Source: an uncultured beta proteobacterium
Lineage (GTDB): Bacteria > Pseudomonadota > Gammaproteobacteria > Burkholderiales > SG8-39
Assembly (NCBI GenBank): GCA_903868285.1
Contig: CAIPUP010000304.1
Coordinates: 1-8,555 of the forward strand
Direction: 5' to 3'
DNA length: 8,555 nt
The position numbers were made by a program, and so were the translations under genes. Each line of letters starts with the position of its first letter. The stretch's first letter is position 1. Below are positions 1-5,265 of the stretch, piece after piece. Below the pieces are notes generated by a model. That model was not told the DNA's origin, did no database searches, and was given only the letters and a program-made list of their open reading frames with translations.

Positions 1-319
1 CGCCATGCAGCTTGAACAGCACGCCGGCGGCCTCGGCCGCAGCCGGCGCATGGCCGACGTACTCGCGCGTCAGATCCTCGAAGCCGAACTCTTCGATGCC
101 GGCGCACTCCCAGAGGAAATCCAGATCGATGTCACCGGCCATTGCCTCGGCCTGTGCCAGCAACTCGCCCGGTGCCGGACGCTCAAAGCGCAATAGCACC
201 GCATTGGCTTTGACCTTGGCACGCTTGCCATGCAAGGCCTCGACCTGTAGCGCGCTGTCGTTGTCGGCCAGGATGGTGCCGACCTTGAAGGCGCCGTTGT
301 CTTCGTAGAGGAGATGCAT
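1..319 (-). CDS. RNB domain-containing ribonuclease, N-terminal part (runs off left edge)
   Basis: The first 106 residues are visible and the reading frame stays open to the window edge. The protein begins MHLLYEDNGAFKVGTILADN and continues with a basic stretch (HGKRAKVKAN, about 31-40) and a LLRFERPAPGELL segment. I recognise this as the N-terminus of the RNB-domain (RNase II/R family) exoribonucleases of betaproteobacteria, which usually start M-x-V/L-L-Y-E-x-x-G and are about 600-700 residues long. The catalytic RNB domain, with its metal-binding aspartates, lies outside the window. The family degrades single-stranded RNA 3'-to-5' in the cytoplasm. ATG at 319 matches the family start, but no good Shine-Dalgarno sequence precedes it (the upstream bases read CCCTCCT). 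A TATAAT box lies about 87 bp upstream, so the gene probably has its own promoter. The family call rests on recognition of the N-terminus only. Confidence 0.8.
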   Translation of the reverse strand, partial: MHLLYEDNGAFKVGTILADNDSALQVEALHGKRAKVKANAVLLRFERPAPGELLAQAEAMAGDIDLDFLWECAGIEEFGFEDLTREYVGHAPAAAEAAGVLFKLHG

Positions 320-346
320 AGGAGGGTCGAAGGCTCGGCAGTAGGT

Positions 347-382
347 GGTGCGGATGGTGCGGACGGTACTGATGGCGCGATG
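347..382. repeat. Imperfect 9-bp tandem repeat in the ribonuclease leader
   Basis: Four adjoining units read ggtgcggat, ggtgcggac, ggtactgat and ggcgcgat(g). The first two differ at one position and the later ones are more diverged. The array lies between the putative promoter and the start codon of the ribonuclease, so it would be transcribed as part of the 5' leader. No function is known. It may be a small slippage expansion. Confidence 0.5.
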
Positions 383-399
383 CTCGAAGCACCATCGCG
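376..399 (-). other. Hairpin at the 5' end of the predicted ribonuclease leader RNA
   Basis: CGCGATG (376-382) is complementary to CATCGCG (393-399) around a 10-base loop. An alternative pairing gives a 5-bp plus a 4-bp stem (TGCT/AGCA) with a small bulge. On the minus strand the hairpin begins almost at the transcription start predicted from the TATAAT box, so it could cap the mRNA 5' end. The inverted repeat is plain in the sequence; a role in mRNA stability or autoregulation is inference. Confidence 0.35.
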
Positions 400-405
400 G
401 CGCGC

Positions 406-411
406 ATTATA
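406..411 (-). promoter_or_regulatory. Candidate -10 box (TATAAT) for the ribonuclease gene
   Basis: A perfect sigma-70 -10 hexamer stands alone in very GC-rich DNA on the minus strand, between the class II aldolase stop and the ribonuclease start. At 16-18 bp upstream there is no good -35 match (the 17-bp-spaced hexamer is AGCGAT), so the promoter is either weak in -35 or activator-dependent. The predicted start near 399 gives a leader of about 80 nt. Confidence 0.45.
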
Positions 412-469
412 GGCGGCGGGCACCAACCATCGCTCGAAGAATCGCCCGCGCCATCGCGTACTACAAGCC

Positions 470-1243
470 TCAGACCAGATCGTCCAACGCAATGCCGGCG
501 CGACGCAGGATGCTGTCGAAAATCATCTGCTCCATGCCGGTGGCCGGACCGACCGACATGGTGGCGCGACCGCTGGCCTGCTGAATCTCGGGCGTGAGCA
601 CGATGCTCTCGCCGGCCATGCTGTCCGACAGCACCTGCACATCACAGGCGCGCTGCATCTGCCACAAGCGACGAAATGCGGTGGCGACACTGGCACCCAG
701 ACTCAGCAAGCCGTGGTTGCGCAGAATCATGGCGTGATGCGAACCCAGACTGGCCACCAGCCGCGGCTGCTCGTCCTCATGCACCGTGATGCCTTCGAAG
801 TCGTGATACGCCAGGTCGTTGACGACGATGGCGCTGTAGAAGTTATCGCCGCGCAGACCGTCGCGCTTGCAGGCCACCGCGATGCCGCTGGTCGTGTGGG
901 TATGCATGACGCAATGGGCATCATCACGATGGGCATGAATGGCGCTGTGAATGACAAAGCCGGCGCGGTTGATACCCCAGCGGCTGTCGCCGATGATCTG
1001 CCCGTCCAGCGCCACCTTGACCAGATTGCTGGCGGTGACTTCCTCATAGTTCAACCCGAACGGATTGATCAGGTAGTGGCGCTCCGGGCCGGGCACGCGC
1101 AGCGTGATGTGATTGAAGATCAGCTCGGTCCAGCCCAGGAAATGAAACACCCGGTAGGCCGCCGCCAGTTCCAGCCGCGCCGCCCACTCGGCATCGGTCA
1201 TGCCATTGGGCTTGCTGTGCTGCAATTTTTCAGACATCTGCAT
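470..1243 (-). CDS. Class II aldolase/adducin family protein
   Basis: This 257-residue protein is the usual length for the family. It has the FNHIT segment (43-47), the conserved INRAGFVIHSAIH block (91-103), the HTH pair (114-116) and NHGLL (176-180). H114, H116 and H177 correspond to the zinc ligands of L-fuculose-phosphate aldolase. By eye, the Glu that acts as acid/base in that enzyme (E73, in a SSE motif) aligns with Gly95 of RAG, so this belongs to the adducin-like branch whose members are mostly uncharacterised. Retro-aldol cleavage or decarboxylation of a small oxo-acid are both possible. ATG at 1243 is preceded by AGGA at 8 bp; ATG at 1237 is an alternative. It is the last gene of the minus-strand cluster, 84 bp after the DUF6282 gene. 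A cytoplasmic enzyme is expected, and no signal peptide is seen. Confidence 0.88.
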   Translation of the reverse strand: MQMSEKLQHSKPNGMTDAEWAARLELAAAYRVFHFLGWTELIFNHITLRVPGPERHYLINPFGLNYEEVTASNLVKVALDGQIIGDSRWGINRAGFVIHSAIHAHRDDAHCVMHTHTTSGIAVACKRDGLRGDNFYSAIVVNDLAYHDFEGITVHEDEQPRLVASLGSHHAMILRNHGLLSLGASVATAFRRLWQMQRACDVQVLSDSMAGESIVLTPEIQQASGRATMSVGPATGMEQMIFDSILRRAGIALDDLV

Positions 1244-1327
1244 GGCGTTTTTCCTGTCCTTGTTCGACCGGCGGCTACCTTACACCGGCAGCAGTGCCTT
1301 CGCGGCAACCTGCGCGACAGCAATCCC

Positions 1328-2284
1328 TCACAGTCCCATCAGGGCCACGGCATTGGCCGAGACCATGCTGCGCACCTGCGACTCGCTGTAGCCCAGGTCG
1401 AGGCAGGTCTCGATGACATTGCGAAAGCCATCCACCAGTCGCGGATTGCCGATCTGGCCAAGATCGGAACCAAGAATGGTCTTCTCCGGCGTGGCGGCCT
1501 TGATCATGGCGTCCAGTTCCGAGGGCTGATAGAAGTGGAACTTCGATCCCGGCACGAACATGCACATCGAGTGCTCGCAATACACACCCATGCCGGCCAG
1601 ACGGCGGATGTCATCGAGCGAGGCATCCACCACGTATGACGGGTGGTTACACAGCAGACGCTTCACGCCGCGCTTTTTAGCCTCCTCGAACAGCGGCCAG
1701 CACTCGCTGATATGCAGGTGCCCCGAAGACAGCACCACATCGTTTTCGGCAATCATGTCGAGAATGGGACCGACCTCGGGCAATAAGTGTCCCTTGGCAT
1801 CCAGAATGCTGAGCGGCACCGGATCGAGCATCTTTTTCTTGGTCTGCGGAAACTTGTCCTTGAACTCGGCATCCTTCTTGTGCGCATTGATGTGATTGGC
1901 CGAGGAGAAGGTGGGCATCCACACCAGACGCGCACCGAGCTTGATGCCATGCTCGACGGCATAGATGTTCAAACCGCCGGTGGAGTTATTCAGCGGCACG
2001 CCCGAGAGCATGGTCACGCCCAGATGATTGAAGTGCTTGTTGAGCAGCTCGGTGGCAGGTGTGGCCGAGTAGTAGTGATCCTTGATCAGGATGGCGCGCA
2101 GACCTGCCGATGACGCCTCCTGCATGGCCTCGTAGTGATCGAAGTAGCGCGGCATGACCGACGGCCCGCTGTGGCAATGCAAATCCACGGCACCGCGCAG
2201 CAACTGATCGGGCAGACCGGGGTTGCTGCTGCGCCAGGCACCAGGGCTGAGTTTCTGCGGCTGGTCGATCAAGGTAAGTGACAT
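1328..2284 (-). CDS. DUF6282 family protein (amidohydrolase/PHP-like metalloenzyme)
   Basis: The 318-residue protein has the layout of a metal-dependent TIM-barrel hydrolase: DLHCH at 34-38 (H36, H38), IKDH (67-70), SSGHLH (186-191), CNHP (212-215), YCEHSM (235-240) and GSDLGQ (272-277). The His-x-His on the first strand, later histidines and a late Asp (D274) are the usual metal ligands of the amidohydrolase superfamily. I recognise it as DUF6282, a family without an established reaction, often listed as amidohydrolase-like. ATG at 2284 has a strong AGGAG (2294-2290) five bases upstream. It follows the truncated HpaI gene by 27 bp, and the class II aldolase comes next, so the three are probably co-transcribed. 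Its likely role is hydrolysis of a lactone, lactam or other cyclic intermediate; the substrate cannot be read from the sequence. Confidence 0.85.
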   Translation of the reverse strand: MSLTLIDQPQKLSPGAWRSSNPGLPDQLLRGAVDLHCHSGPSVMPRYFDHYEAMQEASSAGLRAILIKDHYYSATPATELLNKHFNHLGVTMLSGVPLNNSTGGLNIYAVEHGIKLGARLVWMPTFSSANHINAHKKDAEFKDKFPQTKKKMLDPVPLSILDAKGHLLPEVGPILDMIAENDVVLSSGHLHISECWPLFEEAKKRGVKRLLCNHPSYVVDASLDDIRRLAGMGVYCEHSMCMFVPGSKFHFYQPSELDAMIKAATPEKTILGSDLGQIGNPRLVDGFRNVIETCLDLGYSESQVRSMVSANAVALMGL

Positions 2285-2296
2285 GTAAGCTCCTGA

Positions 2297-2318
2297 TTTA
2301 AAACTCTTGGTTTAAAAC
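2297..2318. repeat. Direct repeat TTTAAAAC x2 beside the gene remnant
   Basis: The octamer tttaaaac occurs at 2297-2304 and 2311-2318, 14 bp apart, in the 27-bp gap before the DUF6282 gene. The left-hand copy as transcribed (2318-2311 on the minus strand) supplies the TAA stop of the truncated aldolase. The second copy is also part of a near-perfect palindrome, GGTTTAAAACC (2309-2319). The AT content contrasts sharply with the surroundings. The repeat may mark a recombination scar or an operator-like element; neither is proven. Confidence 0.5.
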
Positions 2319-2548
2319 CTGACCTCGAAATGCGCCAGCATCGGCGTTCGACCATAGGTCCCGGCACGCGCCGCCATCAGGCAGACATCGAGCTGATTGC
2401 GATCGAACGGGGCGTGCTCGGCATCGAGCACGATGAAATCCAGGCCGCTGCCGGCCAGCACTTCCACCGATTGATAGCTGGCAGTCTTGAAGAAGGTACC
2501 GGTCAGGCGCTGACGATCACGCACCTGCTCACGAAACGAGGCACTCAT
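2312..2548 (-). pseudogene. Truncated HpcH/HpaI aldolase (N-terminal remnant)
   Basis: Residues 1-62 match the N-terminus of HpcH/HpaI-type (class II, metal-dependent pyruvate) aldolases: the TGTFFKT strand (16-22), LDFIVLDAEHAPFDR (36-50), including the conserved active-site His in DAEHAP, and LDVCLMAARA. Family members are about 250 residues long; this frame ends at 78. The arginine, the metal-binding Glu and Asp and the rest of the barrel are missing, so it should be inactive. After residue 62 the protein changes to GTYGRTPMLAHFEVRF, which does not belong to the family. ATG at 2548 lies 12 bp after the cupin stop with no strong Shine-Dalgarno, which fits translational coupling. The most likely history is an internal deletion that fused the 5' end of this gene to the 3' end of another. 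Confidence 0.8.
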
Positions 2549-2560
2549 TGCCGTGGTGAC

Positions 2561-2971
2561 TCAGGCTGCAGGCTTGGCCGGATTGCGGCGCGCCGCATCA
2601 TGCTCGGCGAAATCAGCCTCCTGGTACTTCACCAGATGGGCATAGTCATCACGTATCGGTGCGAACACATCCAGATTGAGCGCCACCTCATCACCGACGG
2701 GCTCGGCATAGTGGACGGTGTGCGGCGGCACGCGGATCATGCTACCGGGGGTCATCTCGAACACCTCGTCACCAACGTGATAGTTGAGCCGGCCCTGCAC
2801 ACAGATCGCCAGCTGTTCGAAATCATGCTGATGCGGATTGACCTGGATGTTGGGCTCGACCCAGTTCATCACCATGATCACGTTCTCACCGCGAAATCCC
2901 ACCCGCTCGATGCCTTTGCGCACGAACTCGCGCTCCAGGGTGTTCCAGTTCACCATCATTGCCTTGGACAT
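2561..2971 (-). CDS. Cupin domain-containing protein
   Basis: A 136-residue single-domain cupin. Cupin motif 1 is PHQHDFEQ...G (46-60), with H47, H49 and E52 as probable metal ligands. Motif 2 is PGSMIRVPPHTVHYAEP (75-91), with H87 as the fourth ligand. The size and HxHxxEQ spacing fit small cupins that act as isomerases, dioxygenases or ligand-binding helpers in catabolic clusters; the exact activity is not visible. ATG at 2971 is chosen because AAGGAG (2984-2979) stands 7 bp upstream and MSKAMMVNWNTLE looks like a normal cupin start. The frame is open much further upstream, but that part is antisense to the flavoprotein gene. It is the first gene of the minus-strand cluster and diverges from the flavoprotein. 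Confidence 0.88.
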   Translation of the reverse strand: MSKAMMVNWNTLEREFVRKGIERVGFRGENVIMVMNWVEPNIQVNPHQHDFEQLAICVQGRLNYHVGDEVFEMTPGSMIRVPPHTVHYAEPVGDEVALNLDVFAPIRDDYAHLVKYQEADFAEHDAARRNPAKPAA

Positions 2972-2978
2972 CTCGGTT

Positions 2979-2984
2979 CTCCTT
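2979..2984 (-). promoter_or_regulatory. Ribosome binding site of the cupin gene
   Basis: AAGGAG lies 7 bases before ATG 2971 on the minus strand. It fixes the start of the cupin inside a much longer open frame. Confidence 0.8.
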
Positions 2985-3004
2985 AACAATTCGTCGCGCG
3001 TGCG

Positions 3005-3010
3005 ATTATG
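3005..3010 (-). promoter_or_regulatory. Candidate -10 box (CATAAT) for the cupin-led cluster
   Basis: CATAAT on the minus strand matches the -10 consensus at five of six positions and would start transcription near 2998, leaving a leader of about 27 nt with the Shine-Dalgarno inside it. No clear -35 lies at 16-18 bp. The 111-bp gap (2972-3082) must also hold the promoter of the divergent flavoprotein gene, for which I see only a weak TTAACA (2983-2988) with a poor -10. A shared, activator-dependent control region is plausible. Confidence 0.3.
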
Positions 3011-3082
3011 GCGGTGGTTGTCAGTCACCATCCGATTTTTCCGCCTTGTTTTCAACCCGTTACTCGCATTCATCACGATCCC

Positions 3083-4228
3083 ATGCCGACATCCTGCCCG
3101 CCCGAAACACCTCGCACCGACGATCCGCGCTGCCATGTCAGCGTCGGTGGACTGCGCCTGAAGAATCCGCTGATCTGCGGCTCGGGGGAACACACCATCA
3201 CTGCCGCGGGGATGCAGGCGCTGCTGCAAGCCGGCGCGGCTGCGGTGGTGGCCAAGTCGGTGAACGAGTCGGAGGCAGCTCGCAAGCAGCTCGATGGCAC
3301 CGACTATGTGCTGCTCGATGCGGCCTGGAAACCGCTGCCCTGGGACTTCTCGCCGCCACCGGATGCGCAGTTGTTCTGCCGCTCGGGCCTGTTTCCCGGA
3401 CGCTTCGAGGACTGGCTGACGATGGTGGCCGAGCTCGACCGGCAGGCCGCCGCCAGCGATGCCTATGTCATTCCCAGCCTGATCCTGGCCGATCTGGATG
3501 CCTGTATCGATTACGCCCTGCGCATCGAGGCAGCGGGGCTGCGGGTGCTGGAGCTCAATATCGGCGCGCCGCACGGCCCGGAAGCAGCGCGCGGCGCCAT
3601 CGTCACCGAGCGCGCCGCCAGCCGGGTGCTGGAGATCACGCGCCGCATGCGCGCAGCCATCGGCGTACCGCTTTGGATCAAGCTCACCGGCCAGAGCGAG
3701 GATGTAGTGGCACTGGCGCAGGCGGCGCAGCAAGGCGGCGCCGATGCCGTGATCATGATGGGACGCTTTCTTGGCATGGTGCCGGACATCGAAACCCAGG
3801 CCCCGCTGTTGGGCACCAGCGCCGCTTTGGGCGGTCCGTGGGCGCTGGCGCTGACGGCACGCTGGCTGGCCATGACACGCAAGGCTGCCGGGCCGGAACT
3901 GCCCTTGATTGCCACCAATGGCGCACGCAGCGGTGAAGACATCGTGCGTTTTTTGCTGGCCGGGGCCTGCGCGGTGGAAATGACCTCGGCCGTGATGGCT
4001 GGTGGCTCGCGCGTCGTGCGTGAATCACTGCAGGCCTTGTCGGCCTATCTGGCGCAGCGGCAACAGGACGCCAGTGCACTGATCGGTCTGGCCGCCGATC
4101 GACTGCAGGGCTACGCTGAACAAGCGCCGCGACCGGATTACTGGCAGCGCTTTGTCAGTGCGGAGGCGCGCAGCATTACGGTCGAGGAACAACACTCGCC
4201 AGCCATCACCGAGCGAGGCAAGCAATGA
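3083..4228 (+). CDS. Dihydroorotate dehydrogenase-like FMN oxidoreductase
   Basis: A 381-residue TIM-barrel flavoprotein resembling dihydroorotate dehydrogenase and the pyrimidine-reducing domain of dihydropyrimidine dehydrogenase (PreA). Landmarks are VGGLRLKNPLI (21-31), VAKSV (56-60), LELNIGAPHG (156-165), WIKLTG (198-203, Lys200 probable FMN contact), GGADAVIMMGR (218-228), LGGPWALAL (249-257), and the FMN-phosphate loops IATNGARSGEDIVRFLLAG (276-294) and AVEMTSAVMAGG (297-308). The loop after LNIGAPHG, which carries the catalytic Cys in PreA, has Thr175 at the aligned position. There is no C-terminal ferredoxin domain with Cys clusters and no PreT partner nearby, so the electron partner is unknown. 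ATG 3083 is preferred because the family normally starts shortly before the VGGL segment; ATG 3008 in the same frame is possible, and neither has a good Shine-Dalgarno. The true pyrD function is unlikely. Confidence 0.82.
   Translation: MPTSCPPETPRTDDPRCHVSVGGLRLKNPLICGSGEHTITAAGMQALLQAGAAAVVAKSVNESEAARKQLDGTDYVLLDAAWKPLPWDFSPPPDAQLFCRSGLFPGRFEDWLTMVAELDRQAAASDAYVIPSLILADLDACIDYALRIEAAGLRVLELNIGAPHGPEAARGAIVTERAASRVLEITRRMRAAIGVPLWIKLTGQSEDVVALAQAAQQGGADAVIMMGRFLGMVPDIETQAPLLGTSAALGGPWALALTARWLAMTRKAAGPELPLIATNGARSGEDIVRFLLAGACAVEMTSAVMAGGSRVVRESLQALSAYLAQRQQDASALIGLAADRLQGYAEQAPRPDYWQRFVSAEARSITVEEQHSPAITERGKQ
4215..4218 (+). promoter_or_regulatory. Ribosome binding site of the AI-2E-family gene, inside the upstream gene
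   Basis: GAGG lies six bases before ATG 4225 and within the last codons of the flavoprotein gene, which supports the overlapping start. Confidence 0.6.
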
Positions 4229-5265
4229 AACCCGCATCAACAGCCGATTCGGCCTTGCAAGCGCGCATGCAGCAGGCGGCGTGGTTGCTGATGGCGCTGG
4301 CCTTGCTGGCCTGTCTCAAACTGGCCTTGTTGCCGGCGCTATTGGCCGGGCTGCTGGTGTACGAGCTGGTGCACATTCTGGCCGGCTGGCTGCTACGCTG
4401 GCTGCCCAAGCGGCTGCTGCGCGGACGCTTCGGCGGTCAGGCCAAGCTGCTGGCGGTGGGCGCGCTCACCGCGCTGGTGCTGGCCGGCTTGTTCGCCAGC
4501 GCCGCCGGGCTGTGGACGTTCTATCGCAGCGATGCCGGCAGCCTGCCCAGCCTGCTGCAGAGAATGGCCGAGATCATTGCCAGCCTGCCGCCCTGGCTGA
4601 GTGAGCACCTGCCCTCGGCACCGGAAGGCATCCATCAGGCCGCCATCGACTGGCTGCGCGAGCATGCACTGGAGCTGCAAAACCTCGGCAAGGAGACCGG
4701 CCGGGGCCTGGCGCATGTACTGATTGGCATGGTGATCGGCGCCATGCTGGCGCTGCAGGAAGCGCAGACCTCGGCGGGCGGCGGCGCATTGACGCAGGCA
4801 CTGGTCGAGCGCGCCCGCCGTCTGGCCGAAGCATTTCGCGGCGTGGTGTTTGCGCAGGTGCGCATCTCGGCCCTCAACTGCCTGTTTACCGCGCTCTATC
4901 TGGCCTTGCTGCTACCGCTGTCAGGGGTGCAGCTGCCATTCGTTAAGTCCATGATTTTATTGACTTTTTTGGCAGGCCTTATCCCGGTGATCGGCAACCT
5001 GATTTCCAACACCGTAATCGTGGTGGTGAGCCTGTCGCACTCACCGCAGGCGGCGCTGGGCTCGCTGGTGTTTCTGGTGCTCATTCACAAGCTGGAATAC
5101 TTTCTCAATGCCCGCATCATTGGCGACCGCATCCATGCCCGCGCCTGGGAGTTGCTGTTGGCGATGCTGCTGATGGAGGCGGCTTTCGGCCTGGCCGGTG
5201 TGATCGCCGCACCCATCGTCTACGCCTATGTCAAGGATGAGCTGCGTGCGGTGGGTGTGATCTAG
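4225..5265 (+). CDS. AI-2E family transporter (PF01594-type membrane protein)
   Basis: A 346-residue inner-membrane protein with an N-terminal hydrophobic pair (about 19-56), further membrane segments near 75-98, 160-178, 218-233, 240-268, 276-293 and 306-337, and a soluble loop between the third and fourth. The C-terminal half carries the family signature: FLAGLIPVIGN (248-258), LVFLVLIHKLEYFLNARIIG (281-300), and a final helix ending AAPIVYAYVKDEL. The family was named for autoinducer-2 export (TqsA), but many members transport other substrates or Na+/H+, so the substrate is open. The start ATG overlaps the stop of the flavoprotein (ATGA), which implies co-translation. The 3' end overlaps the stop of the convergent hydrolase gene. 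Length and domain layout are normal. One AT-rich patch at 4938-4970 stands out in an otherwise GC-rich gene. Confidence 0.88.
   Translation: MKPASTADSALQARMQQAAWLLMALALLACLKLALLPALLAGLLVYELVHILAGWLLRWLPKRLLRGRFGGQAKLLAVGALTALVLAGLFASAAGLWTFYRSDAGSLPSLLQRMAEIIASLPPWLSEHLPSAPEGIHQAAIDWLREHALELQNLGKETGRGLAHVLIGMVIGAMLALQEAQTSAGGGALTQALVERARRLAEAFRGVVFAQVRISALNCLFTALYLALLLPLSGVQLPFVKSMILLTFLAGLIPVIGNLISNTVIVVVSLSHSPQAALGSLVFLVLIHKLEYFLNARIIGDRIHARAWELLLAMLLMEAAFGLAGVIAAPIVYAYVKDELRAVGVI

Noticed and set aside
416..449. GCGGGC/GCCCGC inverted repeat as a terminator of the class II aldolase gene
   Set aside because: A 6-bp stem with a 22-base loop and no T-run; too weak for an intrinsic terminator.
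713..1639. 308-residue plus-strand open frame
   Set aside because: It lies antisense across the class II aldolase and DUF6282 genes, is rich in His, Arg and Gln as expected for a shadow frame, and spans the gap between two real genes.
2471..2548. Intact HpaI gene continued by a frameshift
   Set aside because: No HpaI-like continuation is seen in the other frames downstream; the DUF6282 gene begins only 27 bp after the stop, so the rest is absent and not frameshifted.
2330..2986. 218-residue plus-strand open frame over the cupin and aldolase remnant
   Set aside because: It is the antisense shadow of two genes with clear family motifs; no domain or ribosome site is seen.
3008..3082. Longer start (ATG 3008) for the flavoprotein
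   Set aside because: The 25 added residues have no family similarity that I recognise and no Shine-Dalgarno, and they would overlap the divergent control region. It is kept only as an alternative.
2972..3733. Upstream extension of the cupin reading frame (to 390 residues)
   Set aside because: It is antisense to the flavoprotein gene, has no recognisable domain and low-complexity composition; the Shine-Dalgarno at 2984-2979 fixes the cupin start.
2959..3936. 325-residue plus-strand open frame overlapping the flavoprotein
   Set aside because: It is out of frame with the flavoprotein motifs and has the Arg/Gly/Ala-rich composition of a shadow frame.
3083..4228. Genuine pyrD (pyrimidine biosynthesis)
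   Set aside because: The catalytic Cys/Ser and the NxSCPN-type motif are replaced, and the neighbours are catabolic-looking and not pyrimidine genes.
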